Positions 8,701 to 15,585 of a stretch of 64,000 nucleotides of DNA are shown here, one piece after another. A program made the position numbers and the translations under genes. Below the pieces are notes generated by a model. That model made no database searches. It was not told the DNA's origin and saw only the letters and a program-made list of their open reading frames with translations. The DNA comes from Rhodovastum sp963804495 (GTDB taxonomy: Bacteria; Pseudomonadota; Alphaproteobacteria; Acetobacterales; Acetobacteraceae), in assembly GCA_963804495.1 (NCBI GenBank), contig CAWDQN010000006.1, forward strand, positions 4,968 through 68,967, given 5' to 3'. Every line of letters begins with the position of its first letter. Positions within the stretch are counted from its first letter, which is position 1.

Positions 8701-8891
8701 GCAAGCACCCCACTGCTGAGAACGCCGCACCGTCCTGTCCGATCTGCGGCAAGCCGGTGGCGCAGCAGGTCCGGCCATTTTGCAGCGCCCGCTGCGCCGA
8801 CATCGATCTTGGCCGCTGGTTCAGCGAGACCTACCGGGTTCCTGCAGAGCCGGCGGAAGAGTTGCCGTCCGATGACGATTTGGCGGGTTGA
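8697..8891 (+). CDS. yacG: zinc-binding DNA gyrase inhibitor family protein
   Basis: A 64-residue protein with the four zinc-ligand cysteines in CPICGKP and FCSARCADIDLGRW, followed by the acidic tail SDDDL. The E. coli family member binds GyrB and inhibits gyrase. The ATG overlaps the rng stop (ATGA), indicating translational coupling. Confidence 0.93.
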   Translation: MSKHPTAENAAPSCPICGKPVAQQVRPFCSARCADIDLGRWFSETYRVPAEPAEELPSDDDLAG

Positions 8892-8942
8892 TCGCGCTGC
8901 CGCACTGGGCTATCTCCGCCGCCTCCGACGCGTCGGCGCCGG

Positions 8943-9018
8943 GCCCAGGTAGCTCAGTTGGTAGAGCATGCGACTGAAAATCGCAGTGTCGGTGGTTCGA
9001 TCCCGCCCCTGGGCACCA
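8943..9018 (+). tRNA. tRNA-Phe (GAA)
   Basis: 76 nt. The acceptor stem GCCCAGG pairs with CCTGGGC, followed by discriminator A and an encoded CCA. The D-arm contains AGCTCAGTTGGTAGAGC, the anticodon loop CTGAAAA holds GAA, and the T-arm contains GGTTCGATCC. Confidence 0.97.
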
Positions 9019-9142
9019 TGATTGCCTCCATTAAACCGGTCGGCTCGATGCAAGCTTAAGCTGGGCATGGTGCCGTTAAGACGTTGCACAGGTGCACCTC
9101 ACTGCAGCGGTGAGGGCGTTTCCGGCCGGACGACCCGCCCTG

Positions 9143-9172
9143 CCGAGGGGGCATGACCCTCGGTCTTTCTTA
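9143..9172 (+). terminator. rho-independent terminator downstream of tRNA-Phe
   Basis: The 7-bp stem CCGAGGG/CCCTCGG with a 7-base loop is followed directly by TCTTTCTTA. It lies 125 bases after the tRNA and just before the IS element. Confidence 0.7.
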
Positions 9173-9245
9173 TGGGGGTTGAGGTGGACCCCGGATCCTG
9201 GACAGTCGGATAAGCTTATCCCGACCGGATAGGGAACGACGTGGC

Positions 9246-9530
9246 ATGAGTGGGGAGCGGAAACGCTACTCGGCGGATTTCAAGGCGAAGGTTGCACTGG
9301 AGGCGATCCGGGGCGAGCTGACGATTGCGCAGCTGGTGAGCAAGCATGGGGTACACCAGACGCTGATCAACGGCTGGAAGAAACATGCTCTGGAAGGGAT
9401 GGTCAGCGTCTTCTCGGGTCGGGCGGAAGCGGCCGAGCGGGATCGCGAGGAAGAGCTCGGGAAGCTGCACGCGAAGATCGGCCAACTGGTGGTGGAACGG
9501 GATTTTTTGCGCAAGGCCTCCGGTCGTTGA
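9246..9530 (+). CDS. IS3-family transposase OrfA
   Basis: 94 residues with an N-terminal helix-turn-helix (RYSADFKAKVALEAIRGE, IAQLVSKHGVHQTLINGWKK) and a leucine-heptad region near the C-terminus (LGKLHAKIGQLVVERDFL). OrfA binds the terminal repeats and regulates transposition. Its last codons contain the slippery site that permits production of the OrfAB fusion transposase. Confidence 0.93.
   Translation: MSGERKRYSADFKAKVALEAIRGELTIAQLVSKHGVHQTLINGWKKHALEGMVSVFSGRAEAAERDREEELGKLHAKIGQLVVERDFLRKASGR
9503..9509 (+). promoter_or_regulatory. predicted -1 ribosomal frameshift site (T_TTT_TTG)
   Basis: Within orfA, codons GAT TTT TTG make the heptamer T_TTT_TTG in the correct phase for -1 slippage. 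The -1 frame runs open from here into orfB without a stop, producing the OrfAB transposase. Programmed -1 frameshifting is established for the IS3 family; use of this site here is inferred. Confidence 0.65.
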
Positions 9531-10384
9531 GTGTCGGGCGGAGGCGAGAGATGATCGAACCTGAACATCCGCGTCTATCGATCGTACGGCAGTGCGAATT
9601 GGTTTCGATAAGCCGGTCTTCGTACTATGAACAGGCGTGCGATGAGATCCCGCTGAACTTGACACTGATGCGGATCATCGATGAGCAGTTCTTGCAGACG
9701 CCGTGGTATGGCAGCCGCCAGATGGCACGGCATCTGCGACGACTGGGCCAGGAGGTTGGCCGCCAGCGGGCGAAGCAGCCGATGAGGAAGATGGGACTGG
9801 AAGCGGTCTACCAGCGACCGAAGACGACGGTTGCGCATCCGCAGCACAAGATCTGGCCCTATCTGCTGCGCAACAAGGTGATTGACCAGCCGAACCAGGT
9901 CTGGTGCGCGGACATCACCTACATTCCGATGCAGCGCGGGTTCCTGTATCTGGTGGCGGTGATGGACTGGAGCAGCTGGAAGGTATTGTCATGGCGGCTG
10001 TCGAACACGATGGATGTCGAATTCTGTAGGGAGGCATTAGAAGAGGCCTTGACTATACATGGCCGTCCTGGGATATCCAATACTGATCAGGGCAGCCAGT
10101 TCACCAGCCTGCGGTTTACTGAAGTGCTGATTGGGGCGGGTATCCAGGTTTCCATGGACGGCCGTGGGCGCTGGATGGACAACGTTTTCATCGAGCGGCT
10201 GTGGCGGTCACTGAAGTATGAGTGCGTCTACATGAATGCCTTCGAGACCCGCAGCGAAGCGCGTGCTGGTCTGGGACGGTGGATCGAATACTACAACGCC
10301 GAGCGGCCACATTCGGCACTTGGCGGACGAACCCCGGCGGAAGCCCATGCAGGGCTGCCAGTCGGGCACAGGTTGGCGGCGTAG
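9527..10384 (+). CDS. IS3-family transposase OrfB (DDE integrase core)
   Basis: 285 residues. A helical N-terminal region (HTH_21-like) with the YGSRQMARHLRR segment precedes the rve integrase core. Catalytic residues are visible as D in VWCADITYIPM, D in SNTDQGSQFTS and E in VFIERLWRSLKYE, with the usual YNAERPHSALGGRTP tail. It overlaps orfA by 4 bases in the -1 frame and is probably made mainly as an OrfAB fusion; the TTG at 9527 would be a weak independent start. Confidence 0.94.
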   Translation: MSVGRRREMIEPEHPRLSIVRQCELVSISRSSYYEQACDEIPLNLTLMRIIDEQFLQTPWYGSRQMARHLRRLGQEVGRQRAKQPMRKMGLEAVYQRPKTTVAHPQHKIWPYLLRNKVIDQPNQVWCADITYIPMQRGFLYLVAVMDWSSWKVLSWRLSNTMDVEFCREALEEALTIHGRPGISNTDQGSQFTSLRFTEVLIGAGIQVSMDGRGRWMDNVFIERLWRSLKYECVYMNAFETRSEARAGLGRWIEYYNAERPHSALGGRTPAEAHAGLPVGHRLAA

Positions 10385-10573
10385 GGGTAACCCGGGCCAA
10401 GCTTATCGAGGCTGCCAAACTGTCCGGTGAATGGGGTCCACCTCAAAGGGCAGTCCGTGCTCGCCGCCCCCTGACGTTGCGCCGGGGGAGATGAGGAGCT
10501 ATTTTGCTTGCCCGAGGCGGCCAACCATGGCACAGTTTTGGTAGAAACGTTAGTTTATTCTTTTCGGTAGCGG

Positions 10574-11317
10574 ATGAACAAGCAAGAATCCCTCGAACTC
10601 TACGCAAGCGGCCGGGACGTTTGGAACGTATGGGCGAAGGCGCAGTTGCAGGAATTGCGCCACATCGTCAATGTCGGTCTCTGGAAATGGGAAACCTATC
10701 AGGGCGACGACAATTTCACCACCCCGGTTGCGCGAAGCTGGCATTACGAAAGCGCCGCCGACTTCAGCTACCATGAATTTGCTGAAATCCCCGATTTCAG
10801 CGGCTTTGTTTTCCCCGGCTTTGCCGGTTTCGTCGCCGCCAAGTTTCCTTTTGGCCTCCGTTTTGTCGGCGCGCGCGCCAACAGGGGCGTCTGTTTCAAT
10901 TATGCCAAATTTGGCGCGCTCGCCGATTTCACCCAAGCTGAATTGTTCTCGGAAGGCTCTTTCACTGACACGGAATTCGCCGGCGAGGCGCGCTTCGAGC
11001 GATGCCGATTCTCGCCCGCCGAGTTCGAGCCACAAATGAGCGGACACGCCGATTTTTCCGACGCCAAATTCGCCGGCATTGCCAATTTTCGCGCCGCGAA
11101 CTTCGCGTCGACGGCGGTATTGGCCGACACGCAATTCCTCGGGCCTGCACTGTTCGACAGAGCGGTTTTCGGGGGCTTGGTTTTTCTGGCGAGGACAAGG
11201 TTTGCGAGCGACGTCTCTTTCCACAATGCCGTACTCTCCCCCGCCACGGATTTTTCATCCGTCTCCTTCGCCGTGCCGCCGACAGGACTTCGCGGTGATT
11301 GGAAGCGGAAACCGTGA
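10574..11317 (+). CDS. pentapeptide-repeat protein
   Basis: 247 residues. From about residue 55 the sequence shows repeated A(D/N)F-type pentapeptides with central Phe (ADFSYHEFAEI, PDFSGFVF, AGFVAAKF, ADFTQAELF, ARFERCRF, ADFSDAKF, ANFRAANF, ALFDRAVF), spaced as expected for a quadrilateral beta-helix. The N-terminus (residues 1-50) is a charged helical region with WNVWAKAQLQELRH. Such proteins can be structural or can bind partners such as gyrase, but function cannot be inferred here. GC content is lower than in core genes and it lies 130 bases after an IS3 element, consistent with acquisition. Confidence 0.85.
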   Translation: MNKQESLELYASGRDVWNVWAKAQLQELRHIVNVGLWKWETYQGDDNFTTPVARSWHYESAADFSYHEFAEIPDFSGFVFPGFAGFVAAKFPFGLRFVGARANRGVCFNYAKFGALADFTQAELFSEGSFTDTEFAGEARFERCRFSPAEFEPQMSGHADFSDAKFAGIANFRAANFASTAVLADTQFLGPALFDRAVFGGLVFLARTRFASDVSFHNAVLSPATDFSSVSFAVPPTGLRGDWKRKP

Positions 11318-11616
11318 TATAGTGCAAGTAATCGCCCTCGATTTCCTCGTGCCGGATCTCCACCTCACACCGTTCCCCTTCCACGCGCGAGCTCGACCGC
11401 CCGGCGTGCCGGCTCAATGCCCCTGACTCGACTTGAACATGACTTTGACGAACTCTTTAATTTCAAACGTAAATCCGGGAAATTCAGCAAGGGTAGGGTG
11501 CAGTGCCGCTTGGCACTGCACCACCTTTTGGCCGTCATGGGACGTGCCCGAATCCCGTCGAGTTCCCGAAACTCTTGCGTGTGGAGCGAAAGCCCCGCTC
11601 AAGGTGGAAAACCGAC
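11318..11616. other. intergenic, holds a strong hairpin
   Basis: Between the pentapeptide gene and the convergent nucleotidyltransferase gene. Frames here (for example 11414-11659 minus) show no family-like residues. The only structure seen is the hairpin at 11497-11529. Confidence 0.4.
11497..11529 (+). terminator. hairpin with T-tract between convergent genes
   Basis: A perfect 11-bp stem (GGTGCAGTGCC/GGCACTGCACC) around a GCTT loop is followed after three bases by TTTT at 11526-11529. It lies 180 bases past the pentapeptide-repeat gene and is the best terminator candidate for it. Confidence 0.5.
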
Positions 11617-12174
11617 CTACGCTTCGACCTTCCGCAACAGAGGCCAGGAGGTAGCCCAATTTTTCTGTCGAAGCCGTTCCTCATAGATGTGCCGCTTCTC
11701 GGCGGAAAAGCGTGGCGTCGGACGGAGCACGAGTGTCAGCAAATCGTCGAGACCAAATGGTGCCGCAATCTCGCAACTCTCCGCGCTGCGCCATCGAGCG
11801 GCCACCGCCGTCGCAGTCTCGGGCCAGTGGCGCATCGCATCCACAGCGCAAGCATATGGACCGTCGCCATTGCGGTGATGCATCCGCGCCTGATTTTTCA
11901 CCGACCACCGAACGGACGGCTCCGCTGCACGGAGCGCCGCCTCGATCCTAAGGTCCTCGGCGGGGTCGATTCGGTGAGCATCATAGTAAATTACATCGAC
12001 ATCGCCGACCGGCGGCGATGGCGACCGCTGGTGCAAGTGGTCCCACACGGCATTTCTGACAAATCCCGCGCCAACCCAGCCGTCGGGCAGGCCGAGTTCA
12101 CGCACCACGTCCAGAAGACGCCAGCGAAGCGGGTCGGCATGAAGTATTTCACTCACCCGAGCGCAACCATTCAC
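11617..12174 (-). CDS. nucleotidyltransferase family protein (pfam06042-like)
   Basis: 185 residues from a GTG at 12174. LRWRLLDVVRELGLPDGW, GAGFVRNAVWDHLH and the acidic pair in GDVDVIYYD are typical of a bacterial nucleotidyltransferase-like family related to polymerase-beta-fold proteins. Further conserved segments are NQARMH, DAMRHWPETATAVAAR and GLDDLLTLVLRPTPRF. The substrate is not known for this family. The frame extends upstream to 12315, but those residues do not look family-like, so I used the GTG before the conserved part. Another GTG lies four codons later. Confidence 0.8.
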   Translation of the reverse strand: MNGCARVSEILHADPLRWRLLDVVRELGLPDGWVGAGFVRNAVWDHLHQRSPSPPVGDVDVIYYDAHRIDPAEDLRIEAALRAAEPSVRWSVKNQARMHHRNGDGPYACAVDAMRHWPETATAVAARWRSAESCEIAAPFGLDDLLTLVLRPTPRFSAEKRHIYEERLRQKNWATSWPLLRKVEA

Positions 12175-12217
12175 TTCCGAAAGGTCCCGAAAGGTAGCGC
12201 ATACGTTCAACGGCCCG

Positions 12218-12655
12218 TTGACAAAATCGCTGCAGCAAGCCGTAGGGCGTAAAAGCGAAGCGTGTTTCCCCCTCTTGCATTTCGGCCCAGGCTCTCCTGC
12301 CGCGAGAGCGCCCAACTCTTTACTGCAGTTCCCATGGCTTGACCGGGTGCAGTGGTTCTCTTCTCCTCAGGAGGTGGAGCCGCACGAGGTTTTGAAAGCC
12401 ACGCAACGGCTGCTGCCAATAATGGACAATCTTGTGCCTGATTGTATTACGGCATTGGATGCCATCACTAACCCTTGGTTTTACGTTCGCCATAGAGAGC
12501 GTTGCAAATATAGAGGGAATAAATACGCGTTCTGGTCTGCAAAATTGAGCGGCCGCAATTTTACAGACCTCCCGGACCGCGAAAAGAAAATTGTTCTGTC
12601 TGAGTTAACGCTCTACGAATCCTTTCATTGCGAATATTGGACAAACCGTTCTTGA
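12218..12655 (+). CDS. hypothetical protein, doubtful start
   Basis: The open frame encodes up to 145 residues. The C-terminal half (NPWFYVRHRERCKYRGNKYAFWSAKLSG, DLPDREKKIVLSELTLYES) looks like genuine coding sequence with a varied, less GC-driven composition. The first part overlaps the upstream region of the divergent nucleotidyltransferase gene. An internal ATG at 12422 (MDNLVPDCITALDAI) may be the true start. No family recognised. The AT-richer base content matches the neighbouring acquired genes. Confidence 0.35.
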   Translation: MTKSLQQAVGRKSEACFPLLHFGPGSPAARAPNSLLQFPWLDRVQWFSSPQEVEPHEVLKATQRLLPIMDNLVPDCITALDAITNPWFYVRHRERCKYRGNKYAFWSAKLSGRNFTDLPDREKKIVLSELTLYESFHCEYWTNRS

Positions 12656-13266
12656 GAATGCCTCCGGGGTTATGGGCCGGTCCGACTGACAGCCCGGTTC
12701 AAAACCTGCTCGCAATGCCAGCCGCTGCTTGCAGGCCAGCACGAGCCGGCCCCTTATCCGTTGAACGGATGGCAGCCAGGCCGATGTTGGTTAAACCACC
12801 ATACTCTTCCGCCGCGACAGCCGACACGCCACCCGTCCCGGCATAAAAATGCAGGCATACGAATAGAAAGGATCAGATATACGATATTGAGCGATCATCG
12901 ATGCGATTGAGAAACTGGACCACGGCGCGGAACGCGACCGCCACGAGCCTGCCGATGGGCGGCTGACCTCAAGAGCATCACCTGCCTGCGCACCGGCCGG
13001 CAGATACGCAAGCCGGTCACGGCCGCTGTGCGCAAGCCTGCGTCACCCGGTTCGCGGCGTGACGAGGCGGTTGTGCCGCGCATGCTGTTCGAGTTCGCTC
13101 CCACGCTCGGCATCATCCAGGATGCGCCTCTGCCGGACATCGATGTGCCGCGCGTGTTGCCAGCGCCCCGATGCGGAGTCCGATGCGGGCGGCCACCTGT
13201 TCCAATGGCATCGTGGCCACCTCTCGCCCTGGCCTTCCTTTCTTCGATCTCACCGGAGCGCACCCC
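12656..13266. other. ~610-bp intergenic stretch, no gene recognised
   Basis: All frames examined give Arg/Ala/Pro-rich shadow peptides with no motif I recognise. The stretch marks the return from AT-richer cargo to core GC content before nnrD. Confidence 0.35.
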
Positions 13267-14664
13267 ATGCTGGAGTTGCTCACGCCCACCGAAACCGCCG
13301 CCGCCGATCGCGCCGCGGTTGCCCTCGGCCACCCGGTCGCCTGGCTGATGGAGAATGCCGGCCGCGCCGTCGCGCGGGCGGTGCGGGCGCGGATGCGTCC
13401 CTGCCGCACCCTGGTATTGTGCGGCCCCGGCAACAACGGCGGCGACGGCTACGTGGCCGCGCGCCATCTGTCCGCCGCGGGCTGGCCGGTGTCGGTGGCG
13501 GCGCTGGCGCCGCCCCGCGGCGAGGCGGCGGGCGCGGCGGCCCGCTGGCGCGGCCTGCGCGCGCCCTTCACCGTGCAGGCCGCCGCCCGCGCCGCGTTGG
13601 TGGTGGATGCCGTGTTCGGCGCCGGGCTGGCGCGCGACCTCGATCCCGAGGTCGCCGATGTGCTCCGGGCGGCGCGCCGCCTGGTGGCGGTGGACGTGCC
13701 CAGCGGGCTGGACGGTGCCACCGGCGCGGTGCGCGGCTATGCGCCGCAGGCGGACCTCACGGTCACTTTCTGCCGCCTGAAACCCGGCCATCTGCTGCTT
13801 CCCGGCCGCACCCTCTGCGGGCCGGTGGTGCTGGCCGATATCGGCCTGCCCGACGCGGCGCTGCCGGAAGGCGTGCGGACCTGGCGCAACGATCCGGCGC
13901 TTTGGAACCTGCCGGCGCCGGACCCGGCCGGCCATAAATACAGCCGCGGCCACGTGACCGTGCTGGGCGGCGCCGCCATGACCGGGGCAGCGCGCCTGGC
14001 CGCCGCCGCCGCGCGACGCGCGGGCGCCGGCATGGTCACCATCGCCGCCGCCGGCTCGGCCGATGCCTACCGGGCCGGGGAACCCGGCGTGATCGTCGAC
14101 GAACGACCGGTCGGGGACCTGCTGGCCGATCCAAGGCGCACGTCCTGGGTGTGCGGCCCGGGGCTCGGCGAGGCCGCGGCGGCGGCGGCCTTGCCGGTGC
14201 TGCTGGCGGCCGGGCGGCGGGTGGTGGTGGACGCGGACGCCCTGACCCTCTGCCAAGGCGATCCCGAGCGCCTGCGCGGGGGCGCCGTGCTGACCCCGCA
14301 TGACGGCGAGTTTGCCCGCGTCTTCGGCCCGCCGGGAGAAGACCGGCTGACCGCGGTGCGGGCGGCGGCGGTGCGCACCGGTGCGGTCGTGCTGCTGAAG
14401 GGCGCCGACACCATCGTTGCGGCCCCGGACGGGCGCGCGGTGGTGAACGACAACGCCCCGCCCTGGCTCGCCACCGCCGGCGCCGGCGACGTGCTGGCCG
14501 GCGTGATCGCCGGCCTGCTGGCGCAAGGCATGCCAGCCTGGGAGAGCGCCTGCGCGGGCGCGTGGTTGCACGGCCATGCCGCTTCGCTGGCCGGGCCGGG
14601 CCTGATCGCCGAGGATCTGCCGTCGCTGCTGCCACGCGCCTGCGCCGCGGCCGATGGACGCTGA
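13267..14664 (+). CDS. nnrD: bifunctional NAD(P)H-hydrate epimerase / ADP-dependent dehydratase
   Basis: 465 residues. The enzyme repairs hydrated NAD(P)H. The N-terminal YjeF_N epimerase domain (about residues 1-210) has LMENAGRAVA, LCGPGNNGGDGYVAARHL, DAVFGAGLAR and DVPSGLDGATG. The C-terminal ribokinase-like dehydratase domain has GHKYSRGHVTVLGG, GAGMVTIA, CGPGLGEA, DADALTL, LTPHDGEFARVFG, LLKGADTIVAAPDG and WLATAGAGDVLAG with the catalytic Asp. The start at 13267 gives the canonical N-terminus; the frame is open further upstream, but that part is not conserved. Confidence 0.95.
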   Translation: MLELLTPTETAAADRAAVALGHPVAWLMENAGRAVARAVRARMRPCRTLVLCGPGNNGGDGYVAARHLSAAGWPVSVAALAPPRGEAAGAAARWRGLRAPFTVQAAARAALVVDAVFGAGLARDLDPEVADVLRAARRLVAVDVPSGLDGATGAVRGYAPQADLTVTFCRLKPGHLLLPGRTLCGPVVLADIGLPDAALPEGVRTWRNDPALWNLPAPDPAGHKYSRGHVTVLGGAAMTGAARLAAAAARRAGAGMVTIAAAGSADAYRAGEPGVIVDERPVGDLLADPRRTSWVCGPGLGEAAAAAALPVLLAAGRRVVVDADALTLCQGDPERLRGGAVLTPHDGEFARVFGPPGEDRLTAVRAAAVRTGAVVLLKGADTIVAAPDGRAVVNDNAPPWLATAGAGDVLAGVIAGLLAQGMPAWESACAGAWLHGHAASLAGPGLIAEDLPSLLPRACAAADGR

Positions 14665-14742
14665 CGGGAAATTCGGGCCCGACCATGATATCAATCCTTC
14701 GGCGCACCAGCACCGCACGCCTGCGACCGCACGGAGGTTGGC

Positions 14743-15505
14743 TTGATCCTTCTGCACCTCTTCCCCGACCCATGGGGCCTCAACCCCAGCCCGTTCTGCC
14801 TCAAGGCGGAAACCTATTGCCGGCTGGCCGGCATTCCCTACCGCGGCGTCGTCACGCTGCCGGTGCGTGCCCCGCGCGGCAAGCTGCCGTTCATCGACGA
14901 CGCGGGGCTGCGCATCGCCGACAGCGGCGCGATCGTCGAGCACCTCAAGCGCCGCTATGGCGACTTCCTCGACGGCCCGCTCGACGACAGCCAGCGCGCC
15001 ATCGGCCACCTGATCCGCCGCACCTGCGAGGAGAGCCTGTATTTCGTTCTGCTGCATGCCCGCTGGATCGACGCTTCCGGCTGGCAGGCGATCCGGCCGG
15101 TCTTCTTCGGCTCGCTGCCGCCGCTGCTGCGCGACGCCGTGGCCTGGACGGCGCGACGCGGCGTCCGCCAGGCCCTGTACCGGACAGGGCTATGGCAGGC
15201 ATGGCGCGGAGGGCATCCGCGTCCTCGGCGCCGCAGACCTCGCCGCCCTGGCCAGCTTGCTTGCGGACCGCCCGTTCGCCCTCGGCGCCCGGCCCACCTC
15301 GACGGATGCGATCCTGTACGGGCTGCTGGCCAATATTGTGGACGCGCCGGTGCCGACATGGCTGGCCGAGGAAGCGCGCCGCCACCCCGTGCTTGCGGCC
15401 TACACGGCGCGCATGCGCTCGGTGATCCCACCCGCCAGTGCACTGGTCCCGACGGAGATGGCCGTCCGACAGAAAACCGCTGTCCCGATCCCCGACAGCC
15501 TGTAA
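14743..15505 (+). CDS. glutathione S-transferase family protein, one frameshift
   Basis: About 253 residues once corrected. The thioredoxin-like N-terminal domain reads LHLFPDPWGLNPSPFCLKAE with the FC...ET pattern, then GKLPFIDDAGLRIADSGAIVEHL. The helical C-terminal domain continues in another frame as GYGRHGAEGIRVLGAADLAA, then DRPFALGARPTSTDAILYG and HPVLAAYTARM. Removing one G at 15182-15183 gives LYRQGYGRHGAEG and joins the halves. This resembles the metaxin/GST-like group annotated as glutathione S-transferase in alphaproteobacteria; glutathione use is not proven. Start is TTG 14743 with GGAGG seven bases upstream. Because of the shift the first frame runs on falsely into the next gene. 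Confidence 0.8.
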
Positions 15506-15585
15506 AGTCGCGCTCCCCATTTTGGCCGCGGCCGGCAAAACGCCGCTGCCCGGCGCACAGGGGACGCGGTGGAGAGGTGGAGGAG

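Larger units (their letters stand above)
9180..10445 (+). mobile_element. complete IS3-family insertion sequence, about 1266 bp
   Basis: The outer ends are near-identical inverted repeats, TGAGGTGGACCCC at the left and its reverse complement GGGGTCCACCTCA at the right. Further matches inside include GGACAG and AGCTTATC. The ends are 5'-TG and CA-3', as usual for IS3. It carries overlapping orfA and orfB with intact catalytic residues. I could not find a clean 3-bp target duplication; GGT and AAG flank the ends as drawn. Confidence 0.9.

Noticed and set aside
12895..15057. A 720-codon minus-strand frame opposite nnrD
   Set aside because: Composition is a typical GC-rich antisense shadow (Arg/Gly/Ala/His) and nnrD on the plus strand is strongly conserved.
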